Shown: positions 15,938 through 25,187, counted from the first letter of the stretch. The stretch: DNA of 64,000 nucleotides from JBBARC01 sp040400005 (GCA_040400005.1 JBBARC010000007.1:17985-81984), one strand, 5' to 3'. Numbers and translations: made by a program. The notes: a model not told the origin generated them from the sequence alone.

Positions 15938-16467
15938 CTCTGCCAGGCGATACACTAGAAACTGACCGCATTGCTGCGATGATCCGGGTTGATCATGCGG
16001 GTGAATACGGCGCCAAACGTATTTATCAGGGCCAGCTTGCGGTGCTTGGCCGTGGAGAGCACGGCGATGTGCTGCGCCATATGCAGGCGCAGGAAGAGGC
16101 GCATTTACAAAAATTCACGCATTTGATCGCCGAGCGCCGGGTGCGTCCCACGGCTTTGTTGCCGTTTTGGCATGTTGCTGGTTTTGCGCTGGGGGCGGCA
16201 ACGGCGGCAATGGGGCCCAAGGCTGCCATGGCCTGCACCGTTGCGGTGGAAGAGGCGATCGACGACCATTACCGCGCCCAGAGTGATAGCTTGGGTGAGC
16301 CCGAAGCCGATTTACGCGACACCATCGACGGTTTTCGCGCCGAGGAGCTGGAACATCGCGAAATCGCGCTGGATCGTGGCGCTGAACAGGCCCCCGCCTA
16401 CCGCCTGCTGCGCGCCGTGATAAAAGCCGGGTGTCGCACGGCAATCGCCATCAGCGAACGCATCTAA
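15934..16467 (+). CDS. coq7: COQ7-type demethoxyubiquinone hydroxylase
   Basis: 177 aa. A ferritin-like di-iron protein that hydroxylates demethoxyubiquinone in the penultimate step of ubiquinone synthesis. The first half-site is visible in MIRVDHAGEYGAKRIYQGQ and QAQEEAHLQKF. The second is in AVEEAIDDHYRAQ and EELEHREIALDRGA. These give the expected Glu and ExxH iron ligands of both repeats. The start overlaps the dsbB stop (ATGA). A strong bidirectional hairpin follows, ending the run of genes that began near 13.96 kb. Confidence 0.96.
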   Translation: MTLPGDTLETDRIAAMIRVDHAGEYGAKRIYQGQLAVLGRGEHGDVLRHMQAQEEAHLQKFTHLIAERRVRPTALLPFWHVAGFALGAATAAMGPKAAMACTVAVEEAIDDHYRAQSDSLGEPEADLRDTIDGFRAEELEHREIALDRGAEQAPAYRLLRAVIKAGCRTAIAISERI

Positions 16468-16484
16468 CCTCGGGTGTGCTGCGG

Positions 16485-16510
16485 GCAGGGGGGCAATCAA
16501 GCCCCCCTGC
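16485..16510. terminator. Bidirectional hairpin terminator
   Basis: GCAGGGGGGC and GCCCCCCTGC form a perfect 10-bp GC-rich stem with a six-base AATCAA loop. It lies exactly between the convergent coq7 and TonB-receptor genes. No long U-run follows on either strand, so strength is uncertain. Confidence 0.75.
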
Positions 16511-16516
16511 CAATCA

Positions 16517-18880
16517 TCAGAAATGATATGCCAGCTCCACGCCATAAAACGCCGGGTTATTTTCCGGCCGCACATACGGTGTTTGCAACGTGTCTGCGGT
16601 AATGCGGTTAATGCCACTGACATAGCGGTTATCAAACAGATTTTCGACGTATGCGGCAGCTTCGTAATGGCCAGACGCACTCAGCCAGGTTAGCCGCATA
16701 TCACTCAGGTTACGTTCGCCTTCGTAGCCTGGCAGTTTGCCTAAATTGACCAGTTGCGCATTCAGCACATCCTGCTGGATGCTATTGGTGTTCCGCCGTT
16801 GGGCGGTGGTAAAGCTGTGGGTTGCGTGCAACCGCAGCGATCCACGATCAGCCATATCCCAGCTGTAATCAGCACTGACTGCCAGACGCAACTCTGGCTC
16901 GCCCGTGGGTTGGCCAGCTAGGTCGTAGCCGTTGATTAAACGCTTGGTCCAGGTGGTGTCGATAAAACCTGCCACCATGCCCAGCACAAGATCGGGCACC
17001 GGTGTACCGTGCAATTCAAAATCGATACCTTTACCTTCGGAATCACCCACTTGCACGAGATATTGCGGCACAAGCGAACCTGGCACTTTCGCCAGGGTTA
17101 GGGATTGTTGATTGGCGTAGGTGTAGTAAAAACCAGTAATATTGGCCCGCAGACGATGGTCGAGCCAATCAGATTTCACGCCAATTTCGTAGCTGTCTAC
17201 GGTTTCGGGTTGAAACGTGGAATTGGGCTGCACGCTGTTAAAGCCACCGGCAATGTAGCCGTAGGATGCGGAGGCATAGACCATGGCGTCGCGGGCAAAA
17301 TGGTAATCGGCTACAAAGCGCGGGCTTGCATTGGTGGACGATAACTGGCGGTTGATTGGGGTGCCTTGGGGCACCGGGTAGGTGTTAAAAATTGCATTGC
17401 CATTATTAACTAAATTCAAAAGATACTGTGCAGTAGTAGAAACAATCGCCGGTGCCCCCAGCACCACACCGGGTGGTGAATTCCACTGGAAATCTTTGTC
17501 GTCGCCGGTGATGCGCAAACCGGTGGTCAGGTTGATTGTGGGTGTTAGCGCATAGGTTGCGTCGCCAAACACCGACCATGCCTTGTTTTGCCCCAAATTC
17601 CGCATCTGTTCCTGGTAGGGCAGGCCGGAGAGATTATACCCGGTCTCGCCGCCCACAATTTCAAACAGCGGCGCGCCAAAGGCCACATCGGCGCTGTCGG
17701 TCAGGGTTGTTGCAATACTCGCTTGTTTCGCGCGTTCCTGAAAATAGCTCGCCCCCGCTGTATAAGTCAGATCACGCCACACCCCGTTGGCGCGAAATTC
17801 CTGATAATAACTGTGGTTGGTTTCACGGTTTTCGGTATCAAAATACCGGTCCGTTATTATTGATCCGGTTTCGCTCTCGCGATTGCTGGTGTGAAACGCT
17901 TTGAATGCGCTGAGCGACGTGAGCGAAAACCCATCAAACTGGTGTTTGGCGGTGAGCGTAAGCCCATCCAACGTGCGCGATTCACGCCCGCCAATTACCC
18001 GGCTATACACACCGTTAAACGGATCGCCGCCATTGGGCGTGTATGGCCCGACGCCCAGTGCGGTGGGGGCTGCCACATTGGTATTATCGTGATCCCAGGA
18101 CAAAAGAATATCGTTATCGGTGCCTGGCTTCCAGCGTGCCGCAAGCCGGGTCGAATTATTATGCTCGTTGTTTAGCGATGCGCCATTGTAATTGGTCAGC
18201 CAGCCATTGCGACGGTTGATTACCCCATCCATGCGCACCGAAAAGTTATCGGTGACCGGCACGTTAAGCACTAACGAGCCTTCCTGCTTATCGTAATTGC
18301 CGATTTTGTAATCGATCGTGCCCTCGAATTTGTCGGTCGGTTTTTTGGTGATAATGGCAATGGCACCGGCCGCGGTGTTGCGGCCGAACAGCGTGCCCTG
18401 TGGGCCTTTCAGCACTTCCACCCGTTCCAGATCGTTGAAAAAGATCAGCGCCTCGCCCGACCGGGCCGAGTACACGCCATCGACATACAAGCCAACCGAA
18501 GGATCGGTGCCGACGCCAAAATCGCTGGTGGCGACGCCGCGAATATTATAATTCGGCTGCGTTGTGCTGCTGTGATCAACGCTCAAACCAGGGGTGAATT
18601 GCTGCAAATCCGCGACTGTTTGCGCGCCGACCTGGCGGATAAAATCGGCATTGAACGCGTTAATCGATATCGGCACGCGCTGTAGCTTTTGCGCCCGCGA
18701 TTGCGCGGTGACCACGATATCTTCAACGCCAGATTTGTGTGTGCGCACGGTGGCGGTAGTTGTAGTGTCGGCCGCCGGTGGTGCAGCAGGTGATGCAACC
18801 GATGGTGTTTGGGCCAAAGCTGGTGCTGCCAGCGCCACCACACTTGCGCACGCCAACAGGTAAATTCGCCGTTTCGGCAT
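16517..18880 (-). CDS. TonB-dependent outer-membrane receptor
   Basis: 787 aa from ATG 18880, preceded by GGGGGAG eight bases upstream. It has a signal peptide (MPKRRIYLLACASVVALAAP, cleaved near ALAQ) and then the plug domain: VEDIVVTAQSRAQKLQRVP, FTPGLSVDHSSTTQPNYNIR, LYVDGVYSARSGE and ERVEVLKGPQGTLFGRNTAA. A long barrel follows, ending in an aromatic residue (YGVELAYHF) as expected for BAM insertion. Sequence type resembles the sphingomonad/caulobacter receptors for plant or aromatic compounds and siderophores. The ligand cannot be told. No Fur box is obvious in the short leader. Confidence 0.93.
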   Translation of the reverse strand: MPKRRIYLLACASVVALAAPALAQTPSVASPAAPPAADTTTTATVRTHKSGVEDIVVTAQSRAQKLQRVPISINAFNADFIRQVGAQTVADLQQFTPGLSVDHSSTTQPNYNIRGVATSDFGVGTDPSVGLYVDGVYSARSGEALIFFNDLERVEVLKGPQGTLFGRNTAAGAIAIITKKPTDKFEGTIDYKIGNYDKQEGSLVLNVPVTDNFSVRMDGVINRRNGWLTNYNGASLNNEHNNSTRLAARWKPGTDNDILLSWDHDNTNVAAPTALGVGPYTPNGGDPFNGVYSRVIGGRESRTLDGLTLTAKHQFDGFSLTSLSAFKAFHTSNRESETGSIITDRYFDTENRETNHSYYQEFRANGVWRDLTYTAGASYFQERAKQASIATTLTDSADVAFGAPLFEIVGGETGYNLSGLPYQEQMRNLGQNKAWSVFGDATYALTPTINLTTGLRITGDDKDFQWNSPPGVVLGAPAIVSTTAQYLLNLVNNGNAIFNTYPVPQGTPINRQLSSTNASPRFVADYHFARDAMVYASASYGYIAGGFNSVQPNSTFQPETVDSYEIGVKSDWLDHRLRANITGFYYTYANQQSLTLAKVPGSLVPQYLVQVGDSEGKGIDFELHGTPVPDLVLGMVAGFIDTTWTKRLINGYDLAGQPTGEPELRLAVSADYSWDMADRGSLRLHATHSFTTAQRRNTNSIQQDVLNAQLVNLGKLPGYEGERNLSDMRLTWLSASGHYEAAAYVENLFDNRYVSGINRITADTLQTPYVRPENNPAFYGVELAYHF

Positions 18881-18982
18881 AGTATTTTCTCCCCCATGCA
18901 CAGGCTATCCCCATAGCGCGTGACTAACATCCCCAAGAACTTATCCCGAACCCCAAATTGGTGGGGCCAATACAAGGCCGTA

Positions 18983-20146
18983 TTATTCCGCTTGGCAAGC
19001 GCCAGGCAAACCGGCAATCCAGGCGCGTATCAGCGCCACCCCTTCTTCATGCACCAAATTGCGCCCCAGTTCTGGCATGCGCACGCCTGGCCGCGTTGCC
19101 GCCAGGCGGTAGGCCAAAATACTGTCATCAGGCCGGCCCGGAACAATATCGAAATTATGATCGCCGGTGCCTGGCCCGGCCGCCACCGGCGGTTTGCAAA
19201 AGCCCAGGCGCAACGGCTCGGTGACGTTCGCATCCAGATGCAGCCCGGTGGTGCGCGCAAGGCCCATCGCCGAATGGCAATGGCTGCAATTGATATCCAA
19301 GTAAGCCCGTGCCCGCGCATCAACGCTGGCGGTGGTATCGTAAAATCGTGCATTGCGGGGTGCTGCATCGGGTGCCGGTGCGCCACGCAGCCAGCCGATA
19401 CGGGTTAAATACGCCAGCTGGTTTTCGCGGCCGGTGGTGTAGGCAAAATCATGGTTGAGATGCCGCGCCTTTGGCCCGATGGGCGACAACGCGCGGCTGG
19501 CGTGATTGGGCGTGTGGCAACTGGCGCATTGGTTAGCGTTAGGCACCGCATAGACAAACTTGGTCACCCGGCCGTCGTCGCGGGTGAGCTCCAAATCCGC
19601 GCGCGCGCCAACGCGGGCGAGGGTTGCCTCGGTTTGATCGGCATTCCACACATAGGGCAACGCCACCCAGCCGCTGGCACGCCGCACTAGCACGCGGGTT
19701 TCCACCAATCGAATGGTTGAAAGTTCTAGCCCATCGGCACCGCTTTGCAGCAACGCACCCAGGGCAGGGCGCACGGCGGCCGACCCAGCCGGCTGGCCTG
19801 CCACGCGCGGGTAATAAAACGTTTTGCTGATAATGGTGCCAACCGGGAAATCGAAGGTTTGCGTTGCATCATAGGTTGCACTGGTGCCGGCCGGCAGCCA
19901 GATGGTGCGTAGCTTGCCGGCGTAATCGGAAAATAGTGCGGTTGCCAGATCGTAAGGCACGACCCCGGCGCCCAGAGCCAAGTGCTGGCCGTGGGCGGCA
20001 ACTACCCCCCAATCGCTTAAATTGGCCGGGTTGCTATTGGCAAAATAATGCGGTGCCAGCGGGGCACGGGTAAACGCCCGCGCCCCCAGTACACCTAGTG
20101 TACCCAGGCAAATCGCCGCAATCGTTGCGAGCAGCGACCGCCTCAC
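18983..20146 (-). CDS. SO2930-type diheme c-type cytochrome
   Basis: 387 aa. It is exported by an N-terminal signal (residues 1-25). The first haem site is CASCH in NANQCASCHTPNHASRALSP and the second is CSHCH in LDINCSHCHSAMGLART. Met or His axial ligands probably lie in PGVRMPELGRNLVHEEG. Around the haem sites the protein follows the SO2930 family: FSDYAGKLRTIWLPAGTSA, FPVGTIISKTFYYP and LPYVWNADQTEATLA. Members are periplasmic, with no assigned substrate. It overlaps the beta-helix gene by four bases (ATGA), a pairing recurrent in this family. Confidence 0.88.
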   Translation of the reverse strand: MRRSLLATIAAICLGTLGVLGARAFTRAPLAPHYFANSNPANLSDWGVVAAHGQHLALGAGVVPYDLATALFSDYAGKLRTIWLPAGTSATYDATQTFDFPVGTIISKTFYYPRVAGQPAGSAAVRPALGALLQSGADGLELSTIRLVETRVLVRRASGWVALPYVWNADQTEATLARVGARADLELTRDDGRVTKFVYAVPNANQCASCHTPNHASRALSPIGPKARHLNHDFAYTTGRENQLAYLTRIGWLRGAPAPDAAPRNARFYDTTASVDARARAYLDINCSHCHSAMGLARTTGLHLDANVTEPLRLGFCKPPVAAGPGTGDHNFDIVPGRPDDSILAYRLAATRPGVRMPELGRNLVHEEGVALIRAWIAGLPGACQAE

Positions 20147-21432
20147 GATTTGGCAGCACCGGAGGTTGCCGGTGTGTCGGCCAATGGGCCGGTCAAGGTG
20201 ATCGGCGCCATTTTTTCCAGATTGCAGGCAAACGCCGCCGTATCCACTTTTGCACCCTTAAAGTCGTTCGGGCCATCGGCGTTCAACACGTCAGATGGCG
20301 CATTATCGACGCAAATGGCGCTATCGGCGGGTAATTTGCCATCCACAAGTTTTTTCGGATTGGCAAAACCATCCCAGATCACATCGGGGAAATGCCCGGT
20401 CAGGCCAAACAGCGCCAGCTTCGCCGCCTTTAGTTTTAGCGTATCCGGCGCATCGCCACCGCCCTTAAAGTGGTTGCCATAGATATAAATGGCTTCCGGG
20501 TAAGGATCGTAGGCCTCGGCCACGCCAGTTTTGGTCATGAAACCGGTGGAAAAATACGATGCAATGATCACATTGCCGGTGGCGTTATCGGCAATATCGT
20601 TATCAAAAATCTCAACCTTTTTATTGGCATTCACAATTACCCCGGTGCCGGCCGGCACCGAGCTGACTGCGGTGCCCTTGGCGCCAAAATTGGGCGTATT
20701 GTTGGCGTACGCGTGGTTGTGAAACACCCGGGTGGAATGGCCCGGCACCGGGAGGTTGGGCATGTTAAACACCAAAATGCCGCCGGTGTTTTTGGTCGCT
20801 TCGTTATCGTAGATATCAGCGAAGCTTGAATTTTCGATCTCGATGCCGGCAACATTTTCGATCGCATGGTTGCGCCGCACCACAATGTTTTGCGATTGCC
20901 CGACGTAAATGCCGGCGTCAGACGCGCCGCGCACATAACAATCTTCTACCAGCAGGTTTTTGGTTTGCACCGGGTATAACCCATACGCACCGTTGGATGT
21001 GGCCGGCCCATTGGTCCATTCCGCGCGCACCCGGCGGATGATAATGTTTTGGCCCTCGTTTACCTTCAGCGCATCGCCCTTGCTGTTTTGCAGTGCAATA
21101 TCTTCAATGGTGAAATTGCTGGCGTGCACCGCAAACCCTTCAGACCCGTTGATCTGATTGGTAAAATCCAGCACGGTTTTATCCATGCCCTCGCCACGTA
21201 CCGTCACGCCATCAACGTTTAGGCTGATCGAGCTATCTAAATGGTACACCCCGGCCGGGATAGTAATCACGTCACCCGGCTTGGCATCCAGCAGCTTTTG
21301 CAAAATCACCGTCTGCCCGCTGGTGTCGGCGGGTGCCGCGGCCTGCTGTTTGGGCTTGTCGCAGCCGGCCAGCATCGCCGCCAAGCTGACACTTGCCAAT
21401 AATCCCGTGAGACATCCCGTGGTCACGCGCAT
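20143..21432 (-). CDS. Parallel beta-helix lipoprotein paired with the diheme cytochrome
   Basis: About 429 aa. A lipoprotein signal ends in LAAMLAGC (lipobox). The body consists of repeated right-handed beta-helix rungs such as FTIEDIALQNSKGDALKVNE, NIIIRRVRAEW, NLLVEDCYVRGASDAGIYVG and NIVVRRNHAIENVAGIEIEN. These resemble pectate-lyase/mannuronan-epimerase-type folds (NosD/CASH repeats). An N-terminal 'PGDVITIPAGVYHL' turn is typical of such proteins. The start is ambiguous: ATG 21438 and ATG 21432 both follow GGGGAGGGG, and 21432 has the better spacing. It is the first gene of a two-gene unit with the cytochrome. Substrate and lyase activity are unproven. Confidence 0.82.
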   Translation of the reverse strand: MRVTTGCLTGLLASVSLAAMLAGCDKPKQQAAAPADTSGQTVILQKLLDAKPGDVITIPAGVYHLDSSISLNVDGVTVRGEGMDKTVLDFTNQINGSEGFAVHASNFTIEDIALQNSKGDALKVNEGQNIIIRRVRAEWTNGPATSNGAYGLYPVQTKNLLVEDCYVRGASDAGIYVGQSQNIVVRRNHAIENVAGIEIENSSFADIYDNEATKNTGGILVFNMPNLPVPGHSTRVFHNHAYANNTPNFGAKGTAVSSVPAGTGVIVNANKKVEIFDNDIADNATGNVIIASYFSTGFMTKTGVAEAYDPYPEAIYIYGNHFKGGGDAPDTLKLKAAKLALFGLTGHFPDVIWDGFANPKKLVDGKLPADSAICVDNAPSDVLNADGPNDFKGAKVDTAAFACNLEKMAPITLTGPLADTPATSGAAKS

Positions 21433-21566
21433 CACCATACCCCTCCCCTTTTGGCACCACGAACGAGCACCTTGCAAAAATGCTAGCTGCTACGGTGCCG
21501 GGCTGCAAGTCAGAATGGAATCAGTTTCAGGTTTCGGTTTGGGCTAGCTCCGTCTATGATCATGCT

Positions 21567-22286
21567 ATGCTCGACGACCATCCAACACTAACGTACAACG
21601 CCCCCGGAAATATGGCTCCCACCCCGACCCCCGCCCCCGCCCCCGCCTCTGGTCCCACCTTGGGCCACACGCTCGCCAGCCGCGCCATGCCGCGCCAGCG
21701 CCGCGCTATCGAACGGCGCCAGGCGATTCTCGATGCCACCCTCGCCATCCTGGCAACCGATGGGCTGGCAGCGATCTCAACCTCGGTCATCGCTGCCCGC
21801 GCCGGCGTGCCGGTGGCCTCGGTTTATGCCTATTTTCCCAATAAATTCGCCATTGTCGCCGAACTCGCCCGGCAGACTTTTGCCCAAGGCGACGCAGCGC
21901 TGGACCATATTCTCGGCCAGGCCGGCACCGGCGTAAAACTTTCCGCCATTATCGACCAGGCCATAGCCGCCGTGCTCAACGGCTACCGAGAAGTGCCCGG
22001 CCGCCGCCATTTGTTCAGCGCCATCCGCAACAACGAACTGCTCGACGCCGTGCAGGTCGAATCGGAAACCCGCATGATCGCCGTCACCACCAGCATCATC
22101 ACCCGCCTGCGCCCCGATGCCCCCGCCCGCCACATCGCCGCCATCGCCGCCACCGCCGTGCGCGCCTTCACCGTGCTGCAGCACCACGCCGTCAGCTGCG
22201 ACGACGATGCGCAGTTACCCCTGCTGGTTGCCGAATGGCGCCAACTGCTGCTGGCCTATTTGCAGCCCTATTTGCCGGGGCTGTAG
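21567..22286 (+). CDS. TetR-family transcriptional regulator
   Basis: 239 aa from ATG 21567 (ATG 21612 is an alternative). A Pro/Thr/Ala-rich leader is followed by the helix-turn-helix: RQAILDATLAILATDGLAAI, then TSVIAARAGVPVASVYAYFPNK, a very typical TetR DNA-binding domain. The C-terminal ligand domain has no close named type. It is divergent from the beta-helix/diheme-cytochrome unit with about 130 bases between them, so it probably controls that unit and perhaps the TonB receptor. The inducer is unknown. A dispersed repeat follows its stop by about 20 bases. Confidence 0.88.
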   Translation: MLDDHPTLTYNAPGNMAPTPTPAPAPASGPTLGHTLASRAMPRQRRAIERRQAILDATLAILATDGLAAISTSVIAARAGVPVASVYAYFPNKFAIVAELARQTFAQGDAALDHILGQAGTGVKLSAIIDQAIAAVLNGYREVPGRRHLFSAIRNNELLDAVQVESETRMIAVTTSIITRLRPDAPARHIAAIAATAVRAFTVLQHHAVSCDDDAQLPLLVAEWRQLLLAYLQPYLPGL

Positions 22287-22303
22287 GGGCCAGGGTAAGG
22301 CTA

Positions 22304-22636
22304 AGACTCTTTTTTTTCTGAAGAAAAAGGAGCAAAAAGACTTTTATTACGCTGGGACTGGGGCTGCGATGCCACCGCGAATCCCGGCCCGACATATAAA
22401 AAGTCTTTTGCTTCTTTTCTTGTAACTGCCCAGGTAGGGGTGAGAACGCTAACTGCCTCAAAAAACTCAACTCTCGGCGCGCAGGCCATTACGTTACCGA
22501 CGCAAACTGTCCCTTTTTCGGCAGTTTGCGTATCGAAACCAGACCTAAACCCGAAGTCGCCATAAATGTTTTCAATGGGTTGTGTAGCTTCGACCCTACC
22601 TGGGCAGTTACCTTTTCTTCAGAAAAGAAGGGTCTT
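22304..22636. repeat. Dispersed repeat, two-armed copy interrupted by a MITE
   Basis: The left arm is at 22304-22350 (TTTTTTTTCTGAAGAAAAAG, then GAGCAAAAAGACTTTTAT). The core (GCTGGGACTGGGGCTGC, then CCACCGCGAATCCCGG) is the reverse complement of the core in the copies at 13.7 and 28.0 kb. The right arm runs to 22421 and resumes at 22620 (CAGAAAAGAAGGGTCTT). Between them sits the 190-base element at 22422-22611 plus one duplicated octamer. Removing these restores the standard arm GCTTCTTTTCTTCAGAAAAG exactly. Confidence 0.9.
22422..22611. mobile_element. 190-bp IS66-like MITE with 18-bp perfect TIRs and 8-bp target duplication
   Basis: The ends GTAACTGCCCAGGTAGGG (22422-22439) and CCCTACCTGGGCAGTTAC (22594-22611) are perfect inverted repeats. 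The octamer CTTTTCTT flanks it on both sides (22414-22421 and 22612-22619). The interior carries no transposase and contains a 10-bp hairpin, ACGCAAACTG (22500-22509) with CAGTTTGCGT (22522-22531). IS66-family elements characteristically begin with GTAA and make 8-bp duplications, so an IS66 relative is the likely source of the transposase. It lies in the leader of the ydc-like operon. Confidence 0.88.
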
Positions 22637-22705
22637 GCCGTTACCTTGCCTAGCCCGGCGTTTTGCCCATACCATCACGGTGTTTTCCTGGGAGTAAACA
22701 CGGCC

Positions 22706-24133
22706 ATGCAGGTTGAGATGCTGATTGGCGATCGTTTCGTCGCGGGTGAGGGGGAGGTTGAGCGGATTGTCGACCCCCGCACGGGGGCTGCGGTGATTGA
22801 TTTACCGCAAGCATCGGCGGCGCAGTTGGATCAGGCGGTGGTGGCGGCGCGGGCGGCGTTTGAAACTTTTGGCCGTGCCCCGCCGGTGGAGCGGGCCGGT
22901 TATCTGCTGAAGCTGGCCGATGCGGTGGAGGCAAATGCGGAGAGTTTAGCGGCGCTGGAGCACGCCAATACGGGTAAGCCACTGCATGCGGTGTTGCGTG
23001 ATGAAATTCCCGCCATTGCTGATGTGTTCCGCTTTTTTGCCGGTGCTACGCGCACTATGCCGGGCTTGGCGGCCGGAGAATACATGGCCGGCTACACCAG
23101 CATGTTGCGGCGCGACCCGGTGGGAGTAGTGGGATCGATCGCGCCATGGAATTACCCGTTGATGATGGCGGCGTGGAAGATTGGCCCGGCGTTGGCGGGT
23201 GGCAATACGGTGGTGATTAAGCCATCGGAAAATACGCCGCTGAGTTTGCTAGCTTTGGGGCCATTGCTTGCTGAAATTTTGCCGCCTGGGGTTGTGAACA
23301 TTGTGCTTGGTCGCGGTGCGGTGGTGGGGCAGGGCATGATTGATCATGCTGGAATAGATATGATATCGCTGACTGGCGATATTGGTACTGGACGAAAAGT
23401 GATTGCCGCTGCGGCAAAATCGATTAAGCGCACGCATTTGGAACTGGGTGGCAAGGCGCCGGTGATTGTGTTTGACGATGCTGATATAGACAGCGTTGTT
23501 GAAGGGTTGCGGGCGTTCAGTTTTTATAATGCTGGGCAGGATTGCACGGCGGCTTGCCGGGTTTATGCTGGCGCCAAGATTTATGACCGGCTGGTGGCTG
23601 ATCTTGCCGGTGCTGCCAGTTCCATTGTGTTTGACCGCGCGGAAGATAGTGAAAACGAAATTCCGCCGTTGATTTCAGCGCGGCAACGCGATCGGGTTAG
23701 CGGTTTTGTTGATCGTGCGGCGGCAGAAAAACACATTGAGGTTGTTGCTGGCGGGAAGGCGGGTGTTGGTGGTGGGTTTTTCTATGAGCCGACTGTGATT
23801 GCGGGTGCCCGCCAGGCCGATGAGATTGTGCAGCGGGAAGTGTTTGGCCCGGTTGTATCGGTTACCCGGTTTGATGATGTCGATCAGGCGATAGGCTGGG
23901 CGAACCAATCGGAATATGGGCTTGCATCATCTGTATGGTCGGGCAGTGTTGGGCGCGCGATGGAGGCGGCATCGCGTTTGCGTTACGGCTGCACCTGGGT
24001 GAACTGCCATTTTATGCTGGTGAGTGAAATGCCGCATGGTGGGCTGAAAAGCTCTGGCTACGGTAAGGATCTTTCTATGTTGTCGGTGGAGGATTATACG
24101 GTGGCCCGCCACGTTATGGTTAAACTCGGGTGA
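22706..24133 (+). CDS. patD: Aminobutyraldehyde-type (YdcW/PatD-like) aldehyde dehydrogenase
   Basis: 475 aa from ATG 22706, with GGGAG upstream. The aldehyde dehydrogenase core is complete: GSIAPWNYPLMMAAWKIGPA, NTVVIKPSENTPLSLL, the Glu in THLELGGKAPVIVF and the catalytic Cys in NAGQDCTAACRVY, then EVFGPVVSVTRF. Its similarity to E. coli YdcW, and its place directly before ydcTSUV-like transporter genes, point to oxidation of 4-aminobutyraldehyde (or a similar aminoaldehyde, possibly betaine aldehyde) to the amino acid with NAD. The stop overlaps the GTG start of the ATPase gene. An in-frame extension to 22526 would run through the MITE and repeat and is rejected. Confidence 0.88.
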   Translation: MQVEMLIGDRFVAGEGEVERIVDPRTGAAVIDLPQASAAQLDQAVVAARAAFETFGRAPPVERAGYLLKLADAVEANAESLAALEHANTGKPLHAVLRDEIPAIADVFRFFAGATRTMPGLAAGEYMAGYTSMLRRDPVGVVGSIAPWNYPLMMAAWKIGPALAGGNTVVIKPSENTPLSLLALGPLLAEILPPGVVNIVLGRGAVVGQGMIDHAGIDMISLTGDIGTGRKVIAAAAKSIKRTHLELGGKAPVIVFDDADIDSVVEGLRAFSFYNAGQDCTAACRVYAGAKIYDRLVADLAGAASSIVFDRAEDSENEIPPLISARQRDRVSGFVDRAAAEKHIEVVAGGKAGVGGGFFYEPTVIAGARQADEIVQREVFGPVVSVTRFDDVDQAIGWANQSEYGLASSVWSGSVGRAMEAASRLRYGCTWVNCHFMLVSEMPHGGLKSSGYGKDLSMLSVEDYTVARHVMVKLG

Positions 24134-25161
24134 GCAAAGCGGCCCAGGATCTGCCGCCAGCGGTTATTCGGCTTGCTGGCATTCGAAAAACCTATGGCGC
24201 GGCGGTGGCGGTGGCATCGCTTGATCTTACCATTGCGCGCGGAACGTTTTTTACCTTGCTGGGTCCGTCTGGGTCGGGGAAAACCACAACTTTGCGGATG
24301 ATCGCCGGCTTTGAATATCCTGATACTGGGGTGATTGAACTTAACGGCCAGGATGTATCCAGCCTGCCGCCCAACGCGCGCAATGTGAACACGGTGTTTC
24401 AGGATTACGCGCTGTTTCCGCACATGAGCGTGCTGGATAACGTCGCCTATGGGTTGATTGCCCGTAAAATTGACAAAGCCAGCGCCCTTAAGCGTGCCCA
24501 GGCAACGCTGGATCAGGTGCGTTTGGGCGACTTTGCCGCGCGCAAGCCGGGGCAATTATCCGGCGGCCAGCGCCAGCGTGTGGCGTTGGCGCGGGCCATT
24601 GTTAATCGGCCGCAAGTGTTGTTGCTTGATGAACCGCTTGGCGCGCTTGATCTAAAGCTGCGCCACCAGATGCAGATTGAGCTTAAGCAACTGCAAAGCG
24701 AGACCGGCATTACTTTTGTGTATGTCACCCACGATCAGGAAGAAGCCCTGACCATGAGTGACCGTGTGGCGGTGTTCAATGAAGGCCGCATTGTGCAACA
24801 GGGATCGCCGGCTGACATTTACGAACGCCCGGCGAACGCGTTTGTTGCGGGCTTTGTTGGCACGTCCACCTTGTTAGATTGGCACGGCGAAACTTTGATG
24901 CTGCGCCCGGAAAAGCTGCGCGTGGCAGGGCCAGGCACAGCCGCCTACCCCGGCGAAGTGGCGGTGCCGGGTATGGTAAAGACGGCTGCCTATTTTGGTT
25001 CGTTTACTCGCCTGACGATATGTTTGGAAAACGGGGCGACACTGATTGCCGCTTGGCCGCATGGCCACGCGGTGGATGCGGCCAACGCGCCGCAGGTTAA
25101 TACGCCAGTGACGATCATTTGGCGCGACGATGACGCCTACCGGCTTGCCAAAACGGCATGA
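24130..25161 (+). CDS. ydcT: Polyamine-type ABC transporter ATP-binding protein
   Basis: 343 aa, GTG start overlapping the previous stop. Walker A is GPSGSGKTT, the Q-loop region VFQDYALFPHMSV, the signature LSGGQRQRVALARA, Walker B VLLLDEPLGALD, and the H-loop VYVTHDQEEALTMSDR. A C-terminal TOBE-like extension (about residues 270-340) is present, as in PotA/YdcT importers of spermidine, putrescine or related cations. It energises the two permeases downstream. The stop overlaps a possible upstream ATG of the binding-protein gene. Confidence 0.93.
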   Translation: MSKAAQDLPPAVIRLAGIRKTYGAAVAVASLDLTIARGTFFTLLGPSGSGKTTTLRMIAGFEYPDTGVIELNGQDVSSLPPNARNVNTVFQDYALFPHMSVLDNVAYGLIARKIDKASALKRAQATLDQVRLGDFAARKPGQLSGGQRQRVALARAIVNRPQVLLLDEPLGALDLKLRHQMQIELKQLQSETGITFVYVTHDQEEALTMSDRVAVFNEGRIVQQGSPADIYERPANAFVAGFVGTSTLLDWHGETLMLRPEKLRVAGPGTAAYPGEVAVPGMVKTAAYFGSFTRLTICLENGATLIAAWPHGHAVDAANAPQVNTPVTIIWRDDDAYRLAKTA

Positions 25162-25187
25162 CCGCAATTTTTTGGGGAGAGTGCACA

